Below are positions 1 through 8,668 of a stretch of 64,000 nucleotides of DNA, in pieces (within the stretch, counting starts at the first letter, position 1; every line of letters begins with the position of its first letter). The position numbers were made by a program, and so were the translations under genes. Where the stretch lies: contig NZ_CP058350.1 in NCBI RefSeq assembly GCF_005860795.2, forward strand, positions 2,510,501 to 2,574,500, in the 5' to 3' direction. The notes under the pieces were generated by a model that worked only from the letters and a program-made list of their open reading frames with translations, did not search any database and had not been told where the DNA came from. Source of the stretch: Peteryoungia desertarenae (lineage in GTDB: Bacteria; Pseudomonadota; Alphaproteobacteria; Rhizobiales; Rhizobiaceae).

Positions 1-1749
1 GGACACGCCGGTCATGATAGCGGTCAATGCACCGCAGATGGCGCGGCCTTCCGCCGAGTCATAGGGGATGCCCGACGACATCAGCAGGCCGCCGATATTG
101 GCGTAGCCGAGGCCGAGCGTGCGGTATTCATAGGAGAGTTCGGCAATCTGGCGCGACGGGAACTGTGCCATCATCACTGAGATTTCGAGAACGACGGTCC
201 AGAGGCGCACCGCATGCTCGTAATCGGCAATGTTGATCTTCTTGGTCGCCGCATCCTTGAACTGCAACAGGTTGAGCGAAGCCAGGTTGCAGGCCGTGTC
301 GTCGAGGAACATGTATTCCGAGCAGGGGTTCGATGCGCGGATCGGGCCGGCAGCCGGGCAGGTGTGCCAGTCGTTCATCGTCGTGTTGTAGTGCAGGCCC
401 GGATCGGCGGATGCCCAGGCGGCATAGGAGATCTTCTCCCAGAGGTCGCGAGCCTTTAGCGTCTTCATCACCTTGCCGTCCTTGCGGGCGGTCAGGTTCC
501 ACTCACCGTCGTTTTCGACAGCGCGCAGGAAGTCGTCCTTCAGCGAAACGGAGTTGTTCGAGTTTTGGCCGGAAACCGTCAGATAGGCTTCCGAATCCCA
601 GTCGGTGTCATAGGTCTTGAAGTCGAGGTCGGTATAACCCTGCTGGGCGAACTGGATGACGCGCTTGACGTAGTTTTCCGGAACCTGGTCCTTCTTAGCC
701 GCCTTGATTTCGCGCTTGAGGGCCGGGTTCTTGTTCGGGTCGAAGCAATCGTCATTGTCGGCCGAGCAATTGACGCAGGCCTTCATGATCGCCTTCAGAT
801 GCTTGGCAACGATCTTCGAACCGGTGACGAGGGCTGCAACCTTCTGCTCTTCCTTCACCTTCCAGTCGATATAGGCTTCGATATCGGGATGGTCGATGTC
901 GACGACGACCATCTTGGCCGCGCGACGGGTGGTGCCGCCGGACTTGATGGCGCCGGCTGCCCGGTCACCGATCTTCAGGAAGGACATGAGGCCGGAGGAA
1001 CGACCGCCGCCCGACAGCTTTTCGCCTTCGCCGCGCAGATAGGAGAAGTTGGAGCCGGTGCCGGAGCCATATTTGAAGAGACGGGCTTCGCGGACCCAGA
1101 GGTCCATGATGCCGCCTTCGTTGACGAGATCGTCCTCGACCGACTGGATGAAGCAGGCATGCGGCTGCGGATGCTCATAGGCCGACTTGGACTTGACCAG
1201 CTTGCCGGTGAAGGGGTCGACATAGAAATGGCCCTGGCCGGGGCCGTCAATGCCATAGGCCCAGTGCAGGCCGGTGTTGAACCACTGCGGGCTGTTCGGT
1301 GCGACGCGCTGGGTGGCGAGCATATAGGCGAGCTCGTCCTTGAAGGCGCTCGCATCTTCTTCCGAGGTGAAATACTTGCCCTTCCAGCCCCAATAGGTCC
1401 AGGTGCCGGCCAGGCGATCGAAGACCTGGCGGGCATCGGTTTCCGAGCCATAGCGCTCGTCTTCCGGCAGGCTGGCCAGCGCCTTTTCATCGGCAACCGA
1501 ACGCCAGAGGAAGGAAGGAACGTCGTTTTCCTCGACCTTCTTCAAGATCTTCGGCACGCCGGCCTTGCGGAAATACTTCTGTGCCAGAATGTCGGCTGCG
1601 ACCTGGCTGAATTGGTTCGGCACGTCGATATCGGCCAGACGGAAGACGATCGAGCCGTCCGGGTTCTTGATTTCGCTCACCGCCTTGCGGAATTTGATCT
1701 CCGCATATGGCGATTGGCCCGGCTTGGTGAAACGTCTTTCTATGCGCAT
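1..1749 (-). CDS. nrdJ: Vitamin B12-dependent ribonucleoside-diphosphate reductase (class II), 3' part outside window
   Basis: Adenosylcobalamin-dependent ribonucleotide reductase, making deoxyribonucleotides in the cytoplasm with or without oxygen. The 583 visible N-terminal residues start MRIERRFTKPGQSPYAEIKF and hold the class II core: HACFIQSVEDD with its cysteine, a glycine-rich stretch KYGSGTGSNFSYLRGEGEK, SGQNSNNSVSL, and NPCSEYMFLDDTACNLASLNL near the truncated end. Rhizobial NrdJ runs to roughly 1250-1280 residues, so about half lies before the window start. The ATG at 1749 is preceded by GAGGGACAGG. A pair of NrdR boxes lies 117-163 bp upstream. The long plus-strand open frame covering 565-1866 is an antisense shadow of this gene. 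Confidence 0.95.
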   Translation of the reverse strand, partial: MRIERRFTKPGQSPYAEIKFRKAVSEIKNPDGSIVFRLADIDVPNQFSQVAADILAQKYFRKAGVPKILKKVEENDVPSFLWRSVADEKALASLPEDERYGSETDARQVFDRLAGTWTYWGWKGKYFTSEEDASAFKDELAYMLATQRVAPNSPQWFNTGLHWAYGIDGPGQGHFYVDPFTGKLVKSKSAYEHPQPHACFIQSVEDDLVNEGGIMDLWVREARLFKYGSGTGSNFSYLRGEGEKLSGGGRSSGLMSFLKIGDRAAGAIKSGGTTRRAAKMVVVDIDHPDIEAYIDWKVKEEQKVAALVTGSKIVAKHLKAIMKACVNCSADNDDCFDPNKNPALKREIKAAKKDQVPENYVKRVIQFAQQGYTDLDFKTYDTDWDSEAYLTVSGQNSNNSVSLKDDFLRAVENDGEWNLTARKDGKVMKTLKARDLWEKISYAAWASADPGLHYNTTMNDWHTCPAAGPIRASNPCSEYMFLDDTACNLASLNLLQFKDAATKKINIADYEHAVRLWTVVLEISVMMAQFPSRQIAELSYEYRTLGLGYANIGGLLMSSGIPYDSAEGRAICGALTAIMTGVS

Positions 1750-1865
1750 CTGCCTGTCCCTCGATCTTGCGCGCCACGAAGGCGCAAAGTGTACGTCTCG
1801 CTGCGCGTCCAACTCGCGCAGCCAGCCAATTGTTCATCCGTCAGTGATTCATCCGGAGATGTCTG

Positions 1866-1912
1866 ACGCTTTATCTTGTGGTTATCGTGGCTGCAAACAC
1901 TAAATATAGTAC
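1866..1912 (-). promoter_or_regulatory. Tandem NrdR boxes upstream of nrdJ
   Basis: Two 16-bp elements resemble the NrdR box acaCwAtATaTwgtgt. One at 1897-1912 reads ACACTAAATATAGTAC and matches 13 of 16 positions. One at 1866-1881, read on the minus strand as CCACAAGATAAAGCGT, matches 12 of 16. Their centres are 31 bp apart, three helical turns, which is the usual arrangement for NrdR tetramer binding. The upstream box covers a TATATT that could be a -10 element for minus-strand transcription toward nrdJ. NrdR represses ribonucleotide reductase genes when dATP is plentiful. The nrdR gene itself is not in the window. Confidence 0.75.
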
Positions 1913-2432
1913 TAACAACTTATTGCCGCCAGTCCCCGAACCCCGTTTCGGCGTCAGAAATTTGCAAACAGTGTCCTGCGGCGTGCCCATGCTTTCACGC
2001 ACGGATTCGCCCTGGCACATAAGCAACAATTTTCTGATGAAACCCGGCCTCGTCATGCCCGGTCCAGTCGCCGCCGCAACGGGTTCATTAACATCGAGTG
2101 AACTGATTCCGTCAAGGGGTGGTTTGTGAATGAAATATTAACGCTAGATCTTGTGGGTGGGGGTGTGGATAACGGGTAAAACAGTGAAGTGTCGGTAATG
2201 TTTGGATTTTCTCTTTTCGGCACCCGGCGTGGAGGCGGCCTTCGCGGAAGTCAAGAGGAGACAAACGAGAATATCTGGGGACGAAAACCTGTTGCGATGT
2301 GACGCAAGATCGGGAGGGACCACAAGAAATGGTGGGTGGTTGCTCTATTGATCCGCAACCGTCGCGCACCCCACATGCGCATGACGGCGCAAAGGCAAGA
2401 TCGGCATGACGGCACAGAGACTGATACTGCGC
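1913..2432. other. Intergenic region upstream of nrdJ
   Basis: About 520 bp between the NrdR boxes and the DUF1206 stop codon hold no open frame I can support. Visible elements are one perfect DnaA box (2164-2172) and a 10-bp direct repeat GCATGACGGC at 2379-2388 and 2404-2413. I see no convincing riboswitch or small RNA. Confidence 0.4.
2164..2172 (-). promoter_or_regulatory. Isolated consensus DnaA box
   Basis: The minus strand reads TTATCCACA, an exact match to the strong DnaA box. It is alone, roughly 415 bp upstream of nrdJ. DnaA regulates nrd genes in some bacteria, but one 9-mer in 64 kb could arise by chance, so the functional link is an inference. Confidence 0.3.
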
Positions 2433-3278
2433 TCAAGGGCTGGGTTTCTGCGTGCTCGGTCTCCCGATCGGCAGATGCTGTCGCAAGCGACCCGTATCCG
2501 GCTCACGGATATGGCGATAGCGTGCCTCGACAAAATTATAGGCTCCGAATGCGGCAAGACCGACGGCCACGATGGTGTAGACGGTGCCCCCGAACGGAAG
2601 CTGGCGCACCCAGGCCAGCGCTTCAGCCGTCCCCCCGGCCTGCTCGGGATCGATCGTCAAGCCGGCATAAAGGAAGAACCCACCGACGACCATGAAGACA
2701 ACCCCCCGTGCCACCAGTCCATAGATCGAGATCAGGACTGCTGGCGAGTTTTTCGACACATCGAGATCGAGATGGCGACCAAAGCGGCGCGCGAGGCCCT
2801 TGAGGGCGGTCACGCAGCCACCAATCACAAAGCCTATGCCGATGATGCCTGCCAGATAGCGCCCGAAGGGCTGTGACATGACCCAGTAGGCAACACCCTG
2901 CTCGCCGGAGGAGCCGCTACCCTGGGAATAGAGCAGGGCCATGGAAAAGCAGGTAATGGCAAGAGCTGCATAGACGATGGCACTGCCAAACATCACGGCC
3001 CGAATGAGGTAGCCTTTCAGATCGCTTGCCTGCTGGTCTGCATTGGCGATCGACTGAGCGAGGCGCCAGACGACAAAGCCGCAAAGACCCAGCCCGACCA
3101 AGGCGATCCAAACCCGACCAAGTGGCTGCTGGAACAGGGTTCTTAAAGCCGACTGCGTGTCGGGTTCGCTGCCTGTCAGGCCCGAAACCAGCGCAAGGCC
3201 CGCAACGAGCAGGAATACCACGCCGCGAGCCGTATAGCCGGCGCGCGCCAGCATGTGGAATTTTGATCGGACATCCAT
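2433..3278 (-). CDS. DUF1206 family membrane protein
   Basis: Integral inner-membrane protein of 281 residues, function unknown. It shows the threefold DUF1206 architecture: three related units of two transmembrane helices, each opening with an amphipathic segment like LARAGYTARGVVFLLVAG (unit 1) and YGLVARGVVFMVVGGFFLYAGL (unit 3, compare by position about 195-216). The tail is polar. I chose the ATG at 3278 because GGGAGAGG sits just upstream; an upstream TTG at 3305 would add nine residues but has no good ribosome binding site. It is a single gene, separated from neighbours on both sides. Confidence 0.8.
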   Translation of the reverse strand: MDVRSKFHMLARAGYTARGVVFLLVAGLALVSGLTGSEPDTQSALRTLFQQPLGRVWIALVGLGLCGFVVWRLAQSIANADQQASDLKGYLIRAVMFGSAIVYAALAITCFSMALLYSQGSGSSGEQGVAYWVMSQPFGRYLAGIIGIGFVIGGCVTALKGLARRFGRHLDLDVSKNSPAVLISIYGLVARGVVFMVVGGFFLYAGLTIDPEQAGGTAEALAWVRQLPFGGTVYTIVAVGLAAFGAYNFVEARYRHIREPDTGRLRQHLPIGRPSTQKPSP

Positions 3279-3420
3279 TCTGCCTCTCCCTTCGTCAGAG
3301 CTCAAACGGCAAAAGCATTCTCGGGGTTCCGGGACCAGGGAGGGATGTCTGCAACCGTCTTATGGTGGGCCGCGACAAAGGCGCACCAGCGCGTCATCCT
3401 GCATCCGGGGTACCGACCAG

Positions 3421-3447
3421 TAAGAAAGAGACCGCCAGGCGGCGGTC
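3421..3447 (-). terminator. Probable intrinsic terminator of the sugar dehydrogenase operon
   Basis: On the minus strand a 7-bp perfect stem (GACCGCC/GGCGGTC, 3430-3447, 4-nt loop) is followed by TCTTTCTTA. It lies about 118 bp beyond the dehydrogenase stop codon and before the DUF1206 gene. The T tract is interrupted, so it may be weak. Confidence 0.45.
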
Positions 3448-3564
3448 AGAGCTGGGGGAGGGCGTTGGCGTTTTCGGCACTCTGAATGAGTGCGCATTGT
3501 GGAACGCTGCGTGGAGGAAGCAAAGCCTCCCGCAAATCACGGACCACACGGCAGGCAGCAAAGA

Positions 3565-5334
3565 TCAGTTCACATCTTCGACAGTGCCGGGCGGCAGAAC
3601 CGCCGGTGCAATCTCCGTCTGTGGCGGAGTCGGTGTGGCCTGCGCCTCTGAACCGCCGCTTCCGCTTGCATCTGCGGCACCATCGACGTTATCGGGCGGT
3701 CCGGCATTGGCGTCGCTCTCTGGCGCGCCACCTAAGGGTGCACCCGGCTGCGCCGATGCCCCCGAACCATTATTGGTTGCCCCATCTGCTTGTGTCGGAG
3801 ACACGACGCCGGGAACACTGCCATCCTCTGTCGCAGTCGGGCTTGCCGGTGAGCCGTCCTCGGGAGGCGTATTGGCAGCCGGAGCGGTGGATGCGGTCGG
3901 CGTCTGTGTCGGCCTGGCATCCGTCGCGATGGGTTCCGGTGTCACGGTCCCGTCCGCAGCGGCAACGCGCCACACGGTATTGCCGGCATCATCGGCCACC
4001 AGCAGTGCTCCGGTTCCATCGATCCCGGTCCCGACTGGTCGACCGCGAGCCTGATCGCCATTGAGGAAACCCGTCACGAGGTCAACGGGATCACCGGCCG
4101 GCATGCCGTCTTCGAAGGGTATGTAAACGACCTTGTAGCCATTGAAGGTATCGCGGTTCCAGCTTCCGTGCTCGCCGATGATCGCGCCGCTCGCGAACTG
4201 CTCCGGCAGGGCCGAGTTCATCGAAAAGGTCAGGCCGAGGGCAGCGACGTGACTGGATAATGAATAATCAGGCGCAATCGCGCGCTCCACCATGTCGGGG
4301 CGGGGCGGATGGACCCGCTCGTCCACATGGTCACCGAAATAGGACCAGGGCCAGCCGTAGAAAGCCCCGTCCCGAACCGATGTGAGGTAGTCCGGCACGA
4401 GATTGGGGCCGAGCTCGTCGCGCTCGTTGATGACAGCCCAAAGAACACCCGTGTCGGGATGGAAGGTCAGCCCGTTCGGATTGCGCAGGCCGGAGGCATA
4501 GATCCGAGCGGCACCCGTTTCCCGATCGATTTCCCAGATTGCCGCCCGGCCCTTTTCCGCTTCCAGACCGCGCTCTGCCGCATTGGAGTTGGAACCGACC
4601 GAAGCATAGAGCATGGTGCCATCGGGACTGAGTGCCAAATCCTTGGTCCAGTGGTGATTGATCGGGCCGCCCGGAAGTGGTGTCAGGATTTCCGGTTCGG
4701 CCGTAATCGACGTTTCACCAAGCGTGTAGGGGTAGGAAAGCACGGCATCGGCGGCAGCCACATAGAGCGTCTCGTCAGCATAGGCGACGCCAAAGGGCGA
4801 GTTGAGATCAGTCAGCAGATCATGGCGCTCATCGACAGTGCCGTCACGGTCAAGGTCGCGCAGCAAGGTGATGAGGTTGCTGTCCTTTTGCGGCCCACCA
4901 CCGCCACCCTTGGCCAGCGACATGATGAAGCCGCGAATATAGTCCTTGGGTCGCTCCAGCGGCTTTCCGCCCGGTGCCTTGCCCTGTACGACAAGAACGT
5001 CACCATTTGGCAGCGTGTGGACCGTGCGCGGATTGGCTAGATCGGTAGCATAGGCGCTGATCGTGAGGCCGTCAGGGACGGTCGGCAATTCTCCCTCGGA
5101 CCAGCCAACCACCTCGGCAACCTTCATGTCGGGCAGCAAGCTTGTGCTCGGTTCCGGCAGGACCGGATCGGGACCAATCTGGCTGGAGACATCGAACTCG
5201 CTTTCATCGCTGCAGCCAACCAGAGTAAGAAGCAGCAGCGCGGTCGTCGCCAGCGCAAGACTGCGGGTCGAAAAGGCCTCTTCCGTCGATCTGGTCACGG
5301 CTGAGCGGTTTTGCTTTGGAAGTTGTCTCATCAT
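3565..5334 (-). CDS. PQQ-dependent sugar dehydrogenase-like (L-sorbosone dehydrogenase family) lipoprotein
   Basis: Probable periplasmic, membrane-anchored beta-propeller of the GSDH/sorbosone dehydrogenase family (COG2133), 589 residues. The N-terminus has a signal peptide ending in a lipobox (LTLVGC) about residue 40. The propeller follows, with family stretches such as VPDGLTISAYATDLANPRTV, NHHWTKDLALSPDG and GLRNPNGLTFHPDTGVLW. From about residue 470 the protein becomes a 120-residue tail rich in Pro, Ala, Thr, Ser and Gly, unlike the fold. It starts at the first of two ATGs, overlapping the TGA of the upstream DUF2231 gene, with TGGAGG upstream, so the two are translationally coupled. 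The substrate and PQQ use are inferred from family only. Confidence 0.8.
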   Translation of the reverse strand: MMRQLPKQNRSAVTRSTEEAFSTRSLALATTALLLLTLVGCSDESEFDVSSQIGPDPVLPEPSTSLLPDMKVAEVVGWSEGELPTVPDGLTISAYATDLANPRTVHTLPNGDVLVVQGKAPGGKPLERPKDYIRGFIMSLAKGGGGGPQKDSNLITLLRDLDRDGTVDERHDLLTDLNSPFGVAYADETLYVAAADAVLSYPYTLGETSITAEPEILTPLPGGPINHHWTKDLALSPDGTMLYASVGSNSNAAERGLEAEKGRAAIWEIDRETGAARIYASGLRNPNGLTFHPDTGVLWAVINERDELGPNLVPDYLTSVRDGAFYGWPWSYFGDHVDERVHPPRPDMVERAIAPDYSLSSHVAALGLTFSMNSALPEQFASGAIIGEHGSWNRDTFNGYKVVYIPFEDGMPAGDPVDLVTGFLNGDQARGRPVGTGIDGTGALLVADDAGNTVWRVAAADGTVTPEPIATDARPTQTPTASTAPAANTPPEDGSPASPTATEDGSVPGVVSPTQADGATNNGSGASAQPGAPLGGAPESDANAGPPDNVDGAADASGSGGSEAQATPTPPQTEIAPAVLPPGTVEDVN

Positions 5335-5771
5335 GGCATCCTCCAGGGCAGTCCATAGCGATGTTCGATGGTGAGCCATACCGTCAGGATCATGGCGACG
5401 ATGGTTGCAGCCGAGACCAGCAATCCATAAGGCACCACCGCCGTCCAGCCGTCTCCGGCATGAATGAAGCTGTTGAGGATGGCGAGCAGCAGGACGCCGA
5501 CAAAGGCGATGGTGGCAGACCAGCCGGGGCGCGTATCGCGGGTGTCCTTGCGGGCGAGATCAATCGCTCCGGCAATCAGAGCTAGTGCTCCGCCGATTTC
5601 GCCGAAAAACAGAAGCCAGGACGAAAAGTTCTGCCACATCAGGAAAGATGTTTGCCAATAAATGATGTCGGTAATGAATGTCAGCGTGAAGCAGACAAAG
5701 GGGAAGGGCGCGAAGATTCCGCTCAGCGGATAGGTACGCATGGCCACTTCCGGCGAATGCAATGAGCTCAT
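5331..5771 (-). CDS. DUF2231 domain membrane protein
   Basis: Inner-membrane protein of 146 residues with four predicted helices (for example FVCFTLTFITDIIYW, LLFFGEIGGALALIAGAIDL, ATIAFVGVLLLAILNSFI, LLVSAATIVAMILTVWL). DUF2231 proteins often sit beside sorbosone or glucose dehydrogenase-like proteins and are suspected electron-transfer or anchoring partners. Here the stop codon overlaps the dehydrogenase start, so they form a two-gene operon. I used the ATG at 5771 (MSSLHSPEV) with GGAA upstream; an internal ATG (MRTYPLSG) ten codons later is an alternative. Confidence 0.75.
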   Translation of the reverse strand: MSSLHSPEVAMRTYPLSGIFAPFPFVCFTLTFITDIIYWQTSFLMWQNFSSWLLFFGEIGGALALIAGAIDLARKDTRDTRPGWSATIAFVGVLLLAILNSFIHAGDGWTAVVPYGLLVSAATIVAMILTVWLTIEHRYGLPWRMP

Positions 5772-5900
5772 GGGGTTCCATCTCGTCGGGTTGTAGATGT
5801 GTCCGATGGAACTCTTACGAATGAATGGACGGATTGTTCCCGACAAAAATCATGCAGCCATTGTGCAGAGGGGAGCGGTGGCTGTCGGTCATTCCAACCG

Positions 5901-5933
5901 AAAACGCCCGCCGGGCTGGTGCTTCGGCGGGCG
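5901..5933 (-). terminator. Intrinsic terminator of gpt
   Basis: Read on the minus strand, an 8-bp GC-rich stem (CGCCCGCC with GGCGGGCG, 5905-5933) is followed directly by TTTT at 5904-5901. It lies 25 bp after the gpt stop codon. Confidence 0.8.
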
Positions 5934-5957
5934 CTGGCATGTCGCATGTAGGAAGGA

Positions 5958-6455
5958 TCAGCCCTTGGTGCCCTTGGCGATCGGTTCCTGATAGGTGAAG
6001 CCCATGTCCCAGGGGAAATAGATCCAGGTGTCCTGGCTGACCTCGGTCACGAAGGTATCGATGGTCGGAACGCCCTTCGGCTTGGCATAGACACAGGCAA
6101 AATGCGCCTTGGGCAGCATGTCGCGAACTTCCTTGGCCGTCTTGCCGGTATCGGTGAGGTCATCGACAACCAGAACGCCAGCGCCGCCATCTGTCGTCAG
6201 GTCCGCGGAAATGCCCTTCAGGAGGTTCATTTCGCCCTGGTTCACATAATCATGATAGGAGGCAATGCAGACCGTTTCGATGAGGCGGATATTGAGCTCG
6301 CGTGAGATGATCGCCGCCGGCACAAGGCCACCACGGGTAATGCAGACGATGGCGCGGAATTCTTCGCCAAGGCCGGCGAGCCGCCAGGCGAGCGCCCGGG
6401 CATCACGGTGAAACTGATCCCAGGATACGGGAAAGGCTTTTTCGGGTAGCGACAT
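5958..6455 (-). CDS. gpt: Xanthine-guanine phosphoribosyltransferase
   Basis: Purine salvage enzyme that converts xanthine or guanine plus PRPP to XMP or GMP. The 165 residues carry the type I phosphoribosyltransferase PRPP loop [14 protein letters not shown] at about residues 95-108 and an N-terminal [18 protein letters not shown] block. Length and the C-terminal [12 protein letters not shown] match the Gpt family. I chose ATG at 6455 (MSLPEKAF) as the family start, with GGAG nine bases upstream; an ATG seven codons earlier is possible. It stands alone, with its own terminator. Confidence 0.9.
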   Translation of the reverse strand: MSLPEKAFPVSWDQFHRDARALAWRLAGLGEEFRAIVCITRGGLVPAAIISRELNIRLIETVCIASYHDYVNQGEMNLLKGISADLTTDGGAGVLVVDDLTDTGKTAKEVRDMLPKAHFACVYAKPKGVPTIDTFVTEVSQDTWIYFPWDMGFTYQEPIAKGTKG

Positions 6456-6666
6456 CGATTTCGGCTCCACGCGCATGGGTTTCGACAGCGTCTGTCAATG
6501 ACGCATGACCGGAGCGGCCCGACGAGCCTGCCGGTTGCCGGCAAGGCCAAAACGCGTTTCGCGCGGACTTTGCCGCGCGAAGCTTGTTTCCTGAGTGCCC
6601 AGGTCCTTGATCGCTGCTATTAGCGGCAAGCAGGCCCCCATGGCAAGGGGCTCCCGGGCTGATGGT

Positions 6667-7509
6667 TCAACGGGACATCAGGGTCAGTGCCGTCATCGAA
6701 TGCAGAAGCGTCTTTGTCACGCCACCAAACAGCATTTCCCACCAGCGCGGACTGCCATAGGCACCCATGACCAAGAGGTCGACCGACTGGTCGGCCAGCC
6801 GGTTCTCGATCATGGTTTCGGGGCGCAGCGAACTCGAGCTATCGGAATGGATTGTCACGTTGACACCATGGCGCGACAGCGTTGCAGCGATCTCGGCACC
6901 TGCAATACTGCCGGATTGGGTCGCGGTATCCGGCGCATCGATGCTCAGCACCTCAACCGCATCGGCCGCGATCAGGAAGGGCAGGGCGTCGAAGGTGGCG
7001 CGGGCCGCTTCACGTGAGCCATTCCAGGCGATCATCACCCGTTTGATCGGTTTGACCTCTTTGTAGATATAAGGCACGAGCAGCACGGGACGACCGCTCT
7101 CAAACAGGAAGCTCTCAAGGTCTGAACCGCTGCCGGACAGCATCTCACCTTCGGCCTGCGGCGCAATAACGAGATCTGCCGCGCGGGCGCTGTCAATCAG
7201 CGCGGAGGTGTTGAAGCCTGCCGAGCTCATGAAGCTGCGCCATTCATAGGAAATACCTTCCCGGTCTCCCTTGCTGCGAAACAGCTTCTCACAGCTCTCC
7301 GTTTCCGCATGCGCCATGTCCTGCAGTGCCTGAATGCTGGCGGGATCGGGGATTTCCATAGGCGCCACGATCGGCACCATGGCCAGCGGCTCCGTATGCG
7401 CACCGATGACATGCGACTTGAACTGCTGAGACAGGGCAAAGGCAAAATCGGCAATCCGCTCGGCGTTTTTCGGCGTGTCCAAAATGGCAAGAAGTGTCTT
7501 GTATTCCAT
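6667..7509 (-). CDS. Universal stress protein with two Usp domains
   Basis: Cytoplasmic stress protein of 280 residues with two tandem UspA-like domains (about 1-145 and 155-280). The second ends with VDLLVMGAYGSPRWWEMLFG followed by GVTKTLLH, the glycine-rich ATP-binding pattern G-x2-G-x9-G. The ATG at 7509 has GAGGAGAC upstream. An FNR/FixK-type palindrome lies 72 bp ahead of the start, so induction under low oxygen is likely. A GC-rich hairpin near 6558-6581 lies downstream but lacks a clear T run. Confidence 0.85.
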   Translation of the reverse strand: MEYKTLLAILDTPKNAERIADFAFALSQQFKSHVIGAHTEPLAMVPIVAPMEIPDPASIQALQDMAHAETESCEKLFRSKGDREGISYEWRSFMSSAGFNTSALIDSARAADLVIAPQAEGEMLSGSGSDLESFLFESGRPVLLVPYIYKEVKPIKRVMIAWNGSREAARATFDALPFLIAADAVEVLSIDAPDTATQSGSIAGAEIAATLSRHGVNVTIHSDSSSSLRPETMIENRLADQSVDLLVMGAYGSPRWWEMLFGGVTKTLLHSMTALTLMSR

Positions 7510-7580
7510 GGTCGTCTCCTCAGGCGGATTAAAAATTGTTCCGCTCTGAGGAAAGACTAGGCCCATTGCGAAGTTCCACA

Positions 7581-7594
7581 TTGACCTTGGTCAA
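7581..7594 (-). promoter_or_regulatory. FNR/FixK-type box upstream of usp
   Basis: The 14-bp perfect inverted repeat TTGACCTTGGTCAA fits the Crp/Fnr layout TTGAY-N4-RTCAA, with C/G at the fifth and tenth positions instead of T/A. It is 72 bp upstream of the usp start codon, which is suitable for activation of a class II promoter. The neighbouring cinA-like gene is transcribed toward it, so usp is the likely target. Confidence 0.6.
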
Positions 7595-7635
7595 TTCAGA
7601 CGACGCTTTTGGCACATGGGGGCGGATTGCCGCGA

Positions 7636-8424
7636 TCAGGCAAGCTCACCGGTGCCCTGATCCCGCATTACAACTCTTTCCTTCTCGGCGGCAAGCTCTG
7701 CGACCATGGCCTCCACGGCTTCGGCGGCAAGGCTGACGGCTTGGAGATCGCGCGAGCGGACCAGAAGTTCGGTGGAGAAGCGCGTTCCGTCGAAATGCGG
7801 ATAGGAGCCGATCGAGGTCTCCGGATGCGCCTTCTGGATGGCGGCCAGCATTGTGCCGATGTCGCCTTCACCAAAGGGGCAGGTGATCGAGCGGGTGATG
7901 ACCTGGGCGCCGGTCGGCAGAAGTCCGACCACATGGCTGATCATGGCCTGGAAGACTTGCGGGACGCCGGCCATGACATGGACATTACCGATGATGAAGC
8001 CGGGCGCGGTTGAAACCGGGTTCGGGATGTGGCGGCTGCCTTCCGGCATGCGTGCCATCCGCTGGCGAGCCTCGGTAAACTCGATTCCCCGCCGGGCATA
8101 CATGGCCGCGAGAAGCTCCATGGCTTCCGGATCATGAATGCAGGCAACGCCAAACGCCTTCGCCACCGCATCGGCGGTGATGTCGTCATGGGTTGGGCCG
8201 ATGCCGCCGGAGGTGAAGACATAGTCATAGCGGCTGCGCAGAGCATTGAGGGCCTCAACGATGGCGTCTTCCTCATCGGCAACGATCCGCACTTCCTTGA
8301 GATCGATGCCGGCCACCGTCATCAGATCCGCCAGATAACCGATATTCTTGTCCTTGGTGCGTCCGGACAAAAGTTCATCGCCGATGGCGAGCATGGCGGC
8401 TGTCTTAATCGAGGACGTATTCAT
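7636..8424 (-). CDS. CinA-like molybdopterin-binding domain protein
   Basis: Stand-alone MoCF-biosynthesis/CinA N-terminal domain of 262 residues, in the family annotated as competence/damage-inducible protein A. Motifs include AMLAIGDELLSGRTKDKN at the N-terminus and TSGGIGPTHDDITAD about residue 70, the nucleotide-binding loop of this fold. The C-terminal NMN amidohydrolase domain of full CinA is absent, so its reaction is uncertain; ADP-ribose or FAD pyrophosphatase activity is known for related domains. ATG at 8424 is preceded by GGAAAA. It diverges from wrbA across about 240 bp. Confidence 0.8.
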   Translation of the reverse strand: MNTSSIKTAAMLAIGDELLSGRTKDKNIGYLADLMTVAGIDLKEVRIVADEEDAIVEALNALRSRYDYVFTSGGIGPTHDDITADAVAKAFGVACIHDPEAMELLAAMYARRGIEFTEARQRMARMPEGSRHIPNPVSTAPGFIIGNVHVMAGVPQVFQAMISHVVGLLPTGAQVITRSITCPFGEGDIGTMLAAIQKAHPETSIGSYPHFDGTRFSTELLVRSRDLQAVSLAAEAVEAMVAELAAEKERVVMRDQGTGELA

Positions 8425-8668
8425 GAGGGTTTTCCTGGAATGGCTTGCATGGGTGAGAGACCGGAGGGATCTTATCGGCAAGATACATCGCGAGCGGTAA
8501 TGAGCGGCAATGGATTTGTCAAAAAACGATGACCCTCAGTTAAAATAAATGATGCCGATCGATGAACACTGCGTTCGTGCCGGCCCGTCTTTTCGCCACG
8601 CCGGATTGGGCTACATCTGCAGCATCACTGAAACGGCGGCCAGTCCGCATCACCAAGGAGACTACGAG

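Noticed and set aside
565..1866. 433-residue plus-strand open frame
   Set aside because: It lies opposite nrdJ, whose protein is clearly recognisable. Its composition reflects mirrored codon bias.
1913..2432. Cobalamin riboswitch upstream of nrdJ
   Set aside because: I looked for the B12-box (GCCACTG-like core) and found none.
2406..2876. 156-residue plus-strand frame over the DUF1206 gene end
   Set aside because: Opposite to a well-supported membrane protein gene.
6558..6581. GC-rich hairpin downstream of usp
   Set aside because: A 9-bp stem exists (TTCGCGCGG/CCGCGCGAA) but without a clear T tract on the relevant strand.
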